Source: Candidatus Gottesmanbacteria bacterium (GTDB lineage: Bacteria > Patescibacteriota > Microgenomatia > UBA10105 > UBA927). Taken from it: a DNA stretch of 13,353 bases. Positions 12,528 through 13,353 of the stretch are shown here, one piece after another; position 1 is the stretch's first letter, and each line of letters begins with the position of its first letter. Under the pieces are notes generated by a model. That model did not search any database, was not told the DNA's origin, and was given only the letters and a program-made list of their open reading frames with translations. The DNA is taken from the NCBI GenBank assembly GCA_016218185.1, contig JACREP010000111.1, positions 1 through 13,353 on the forward strand. Direction: 5' to 3'. Position numbers and translations under genes: made by a program.

Positions 12528-12602
12528 GATTTAGGATTTATGATTTAAGAATTATGAATTATGATTTTCCTTTCTTAAATCGTAAATCGTACTTCGTAAA
12601 TC
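12528..12602. repeat. Inverted heptanucleotide arrays between jag and wzy
   Basis: Left block 12528-12569: GATTTAG, GATTTAT, GATTTAA, GAATTAT, GAATTAT, GATTTTC. Right block 12575-12602: TTAAATC, GTAAATC, GTACTTC, GTAAATC, the reverse complement family. AGGATTTA (12533-12540) pairs perfectly with TAAATCCT (12597-12604). It fills most of the 124-bp gap and could fold into a long A/U-rich hairpin between the two genes. Confidence 0.88.
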
Positions 12603-12639
12603 CTTTTTCACCGTCTTTGTAATAGCAGTATATCGAAGA

Positions 12640-13092
12640 TTAGCTCTTGGGTTTCACTAGAAGCGTCCGGCTAGACCCCTCACCCACGCTTTCCGTCTCC
12701 ACCCGCTCGTCGCCGGAAAGCGTCAGATGAATGACGCGGCGCTCAGAGGGGGAAAGGTCGGCAAGCTCCACCGGCCGACCCATGGATATAGCCCGCTCCG
12801 CTGCGTGCTGCGCCATGAGCATAAGTGTTTCTTCGCGCTTCTCGCGGTAGTCTCCGACGTTTACATAGACTTTCACCCATTCGCTTAATGTCCGCGAGAC
12901 AATGATGGCAAGAAGAATTTGGAAACTTTCAAGGGTCCTGCCGTGGTAACCGATAAGCAATCCCGTTTCTTCTGTTTCTATGTGCACGCGGTACGCACCG
13001 GCTTCATCAATTTCCACGGTGACAACTCCCGACACCTCCAGGCGAGAGAGTAATTCTTCTGTAATTTGCTTGACTTGGTCAGAGGATTCCAT
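12640..13092 (-). CDS. jag: Jag/SpoIIIJ-associated RNA-binding protein (KH + R3H)
   Basis: 150 residues from the ATG at 13092. A KH domain with GLLIGYHGRTLESFQ (GxxG at 48-51) is followed by an R3H domain ending ERRVIHLTL (Arg118, His122), with the usual PVELADLSPSERR lead-in. The N-terminal Jag_N domain of Bacillus-type Jag is absent. Jag binds RNA in the cytoplasm and is normally encoded just after yidC, as here. The frame is open for 11 more codons to an ATG at 13125, but those (MFICRFVDCIN) are repeat-array translation, so the internal ATG is preferred. No Shine-Dalgarno is visible. Confidence 0.92.
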   Translation of the reverse strand: MESSDQVKQITEELLSRLEVSGVVTVEIDEAGAYRVHIETEETGLLIGYHGRTLESFQILLAIIVSRTLSEWVKVYVNVGDYREKREETLMLMAQHAAERAISMGRPVELADLSPSERRVIHLTLSGDERVETESVGEGSSRTLLVKPKS

Positions 13093-13098
13093 ATTAAT

Positions 13099-13206
13099 AC
13101 AATCTACAAATCTACAAATAAACAAATCTACAAATAAATATTCAAATTATTTAATCATTAAAATGATAATTGAATTATTTATTTGTCGGATTTGTAGATT
13201 TGATTA
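13099..13206. repeat. 8-nt repeat array and A/T-rich inverted repeat between yidC and jag
   Basis: Left block 13099-13137: ACAATCT, then ACAAATCT and ACAAATAA alternating twice. The opposite block (13181-13206) carries the same units in reverse. A central hairpin (ATCATT/AATGAT, 13154-13167) lies between them. The right end includes the yidC stop codon; the left end touches the region 7 nt before the jag ATG. Confidence 0.8.
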
Positions 13207-13353
13207 TTTGCTTATTTTGTTCACTTGCAGCTGCTGCATGATACCAAAAAGTCCGAACACGTTCCAGTACAGCGACAGCCCCAAGGGAAACTGAAATGCA
13301 AAAATCCCAAACATGATCGGGGTCATCAATGCCATTTGTTTCTGCATGTCCGC
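13204..13353 (-). CDS. yidC: YidC/Oxa1 membrane insertase, C-terminal end
   Basis: The last 49 codons and stop; the gene begins beyond the right edge. YidC inserts and folds proteins in the cytoplasmic membrane. The visible part matches the final helices of the conserved Oxa1 domain: MALMTPIMFGIFAFQFPLG followed by LSLYWNVFGLFGIMQQL and a short VNKISK tail. The common order yidC-jag is kept. The TAA stop belongs to the 8-nt repeat region. Confidence 0.93.
   Translation of the reverse strand, partial: ADMQKQMALMTPIMFGIFAFQFPLGLSLYWNVFGLFGIMQQLQVNKISK

Noticed and set aside
13093..13125. Longer jag start (MFICRFVDCIN)
   Set aside because: These codons are translation of the 8-nt repeat and do not resemble Jag; the ATG at 13092 precedes the conserved part.
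9875..13206. CRISPR array
   Set aside because: Units are 7-9 nt and contiguous, with no 25-40-nt repeats or unique spacers, and no cas genes nearby.

Overview
The window looks like a chromosomal piece of a Candidate Phyla Radiation (Patescibacteria) genome, probably a Parcubacteria-type lineage. This is inferred from gene style and content: a large DUF4012 membrane protein next to ribosomal protein L25, a membrane-anchored SurA-N-only protein, a short Jag, compact operons with ATGA overlaps, several genes that seem to start almost at the transcription start, and many short repeats embedded in frame in protein genes. TGA is used as an ordinary stop (flippase, wzy, EpmA-like). Nearly everything is on the minus strand, so transcription runs right to left; only one small TPR gene is on plus.

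Layout from left to right. Positions 1-2043 hold the 3' cluster of an operon: a SurA-N-like membrane protein, an EpmA-like LysRS paralogue and a truncated yggS, preceded by a structured ~140-nt leader (2044-2182). Positions 2238-4180 hold an FMN split-barrel protein, an HD phosphohydrolase and an NrtR-like regulator (degenerate Nudix domain plus winged helix). The HD promoter carries two matching 15-bp palindromes, one between -35 and -10 and one at about +1, which suggests local repression. Positions 4198-4777 hold a RelE/YafQ-type toxin and its ribbon-helix-helix antitoxin under a consensus promoter. Positions 4814-6101 hold endonuclease III and a divergent single-pass TPR protein. Positions 6105-9361 hold L25 and the DUF4012 protein. 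Positions 9546-12515 hold an RNase HI, a Wzx-type flippase and a WzyC-type O-antigen ligase/polymerase, i.e. part of a surface-glycan locus. Positions 12640-13353 hold jag and the 3' end of yidC, the conserved membrane-insertion pair.

The most striking feature is repeat structure. In the right third (9473-13206) at least ten arrays of degenerate 7-nt units (plus 8-, 9- and 12-nt versions) belong to several sequence families. Three consecutive 7-nt units make 21 nt, or seven codons, and arrays sit in frame inside RNase HI, the flippase and especially wzy, which carries six. Several loci consist of two arrays in inverted orientation that can fold back on each other. In the left two thirds a different class appears: short GC-rich palindromes in frame inside nth (about 25 extra residues), the NrtR-like gene, the SurA-N-like gene and the DUF4012 gene. 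Together they resemble, by analogy only, cyanobacterial heptanucleotide STRR repeats and Rickettsia palindromic elements. No tRNA, rRNA, insertion sequence, CRISPR array or convincing U-tract terminator was seen.
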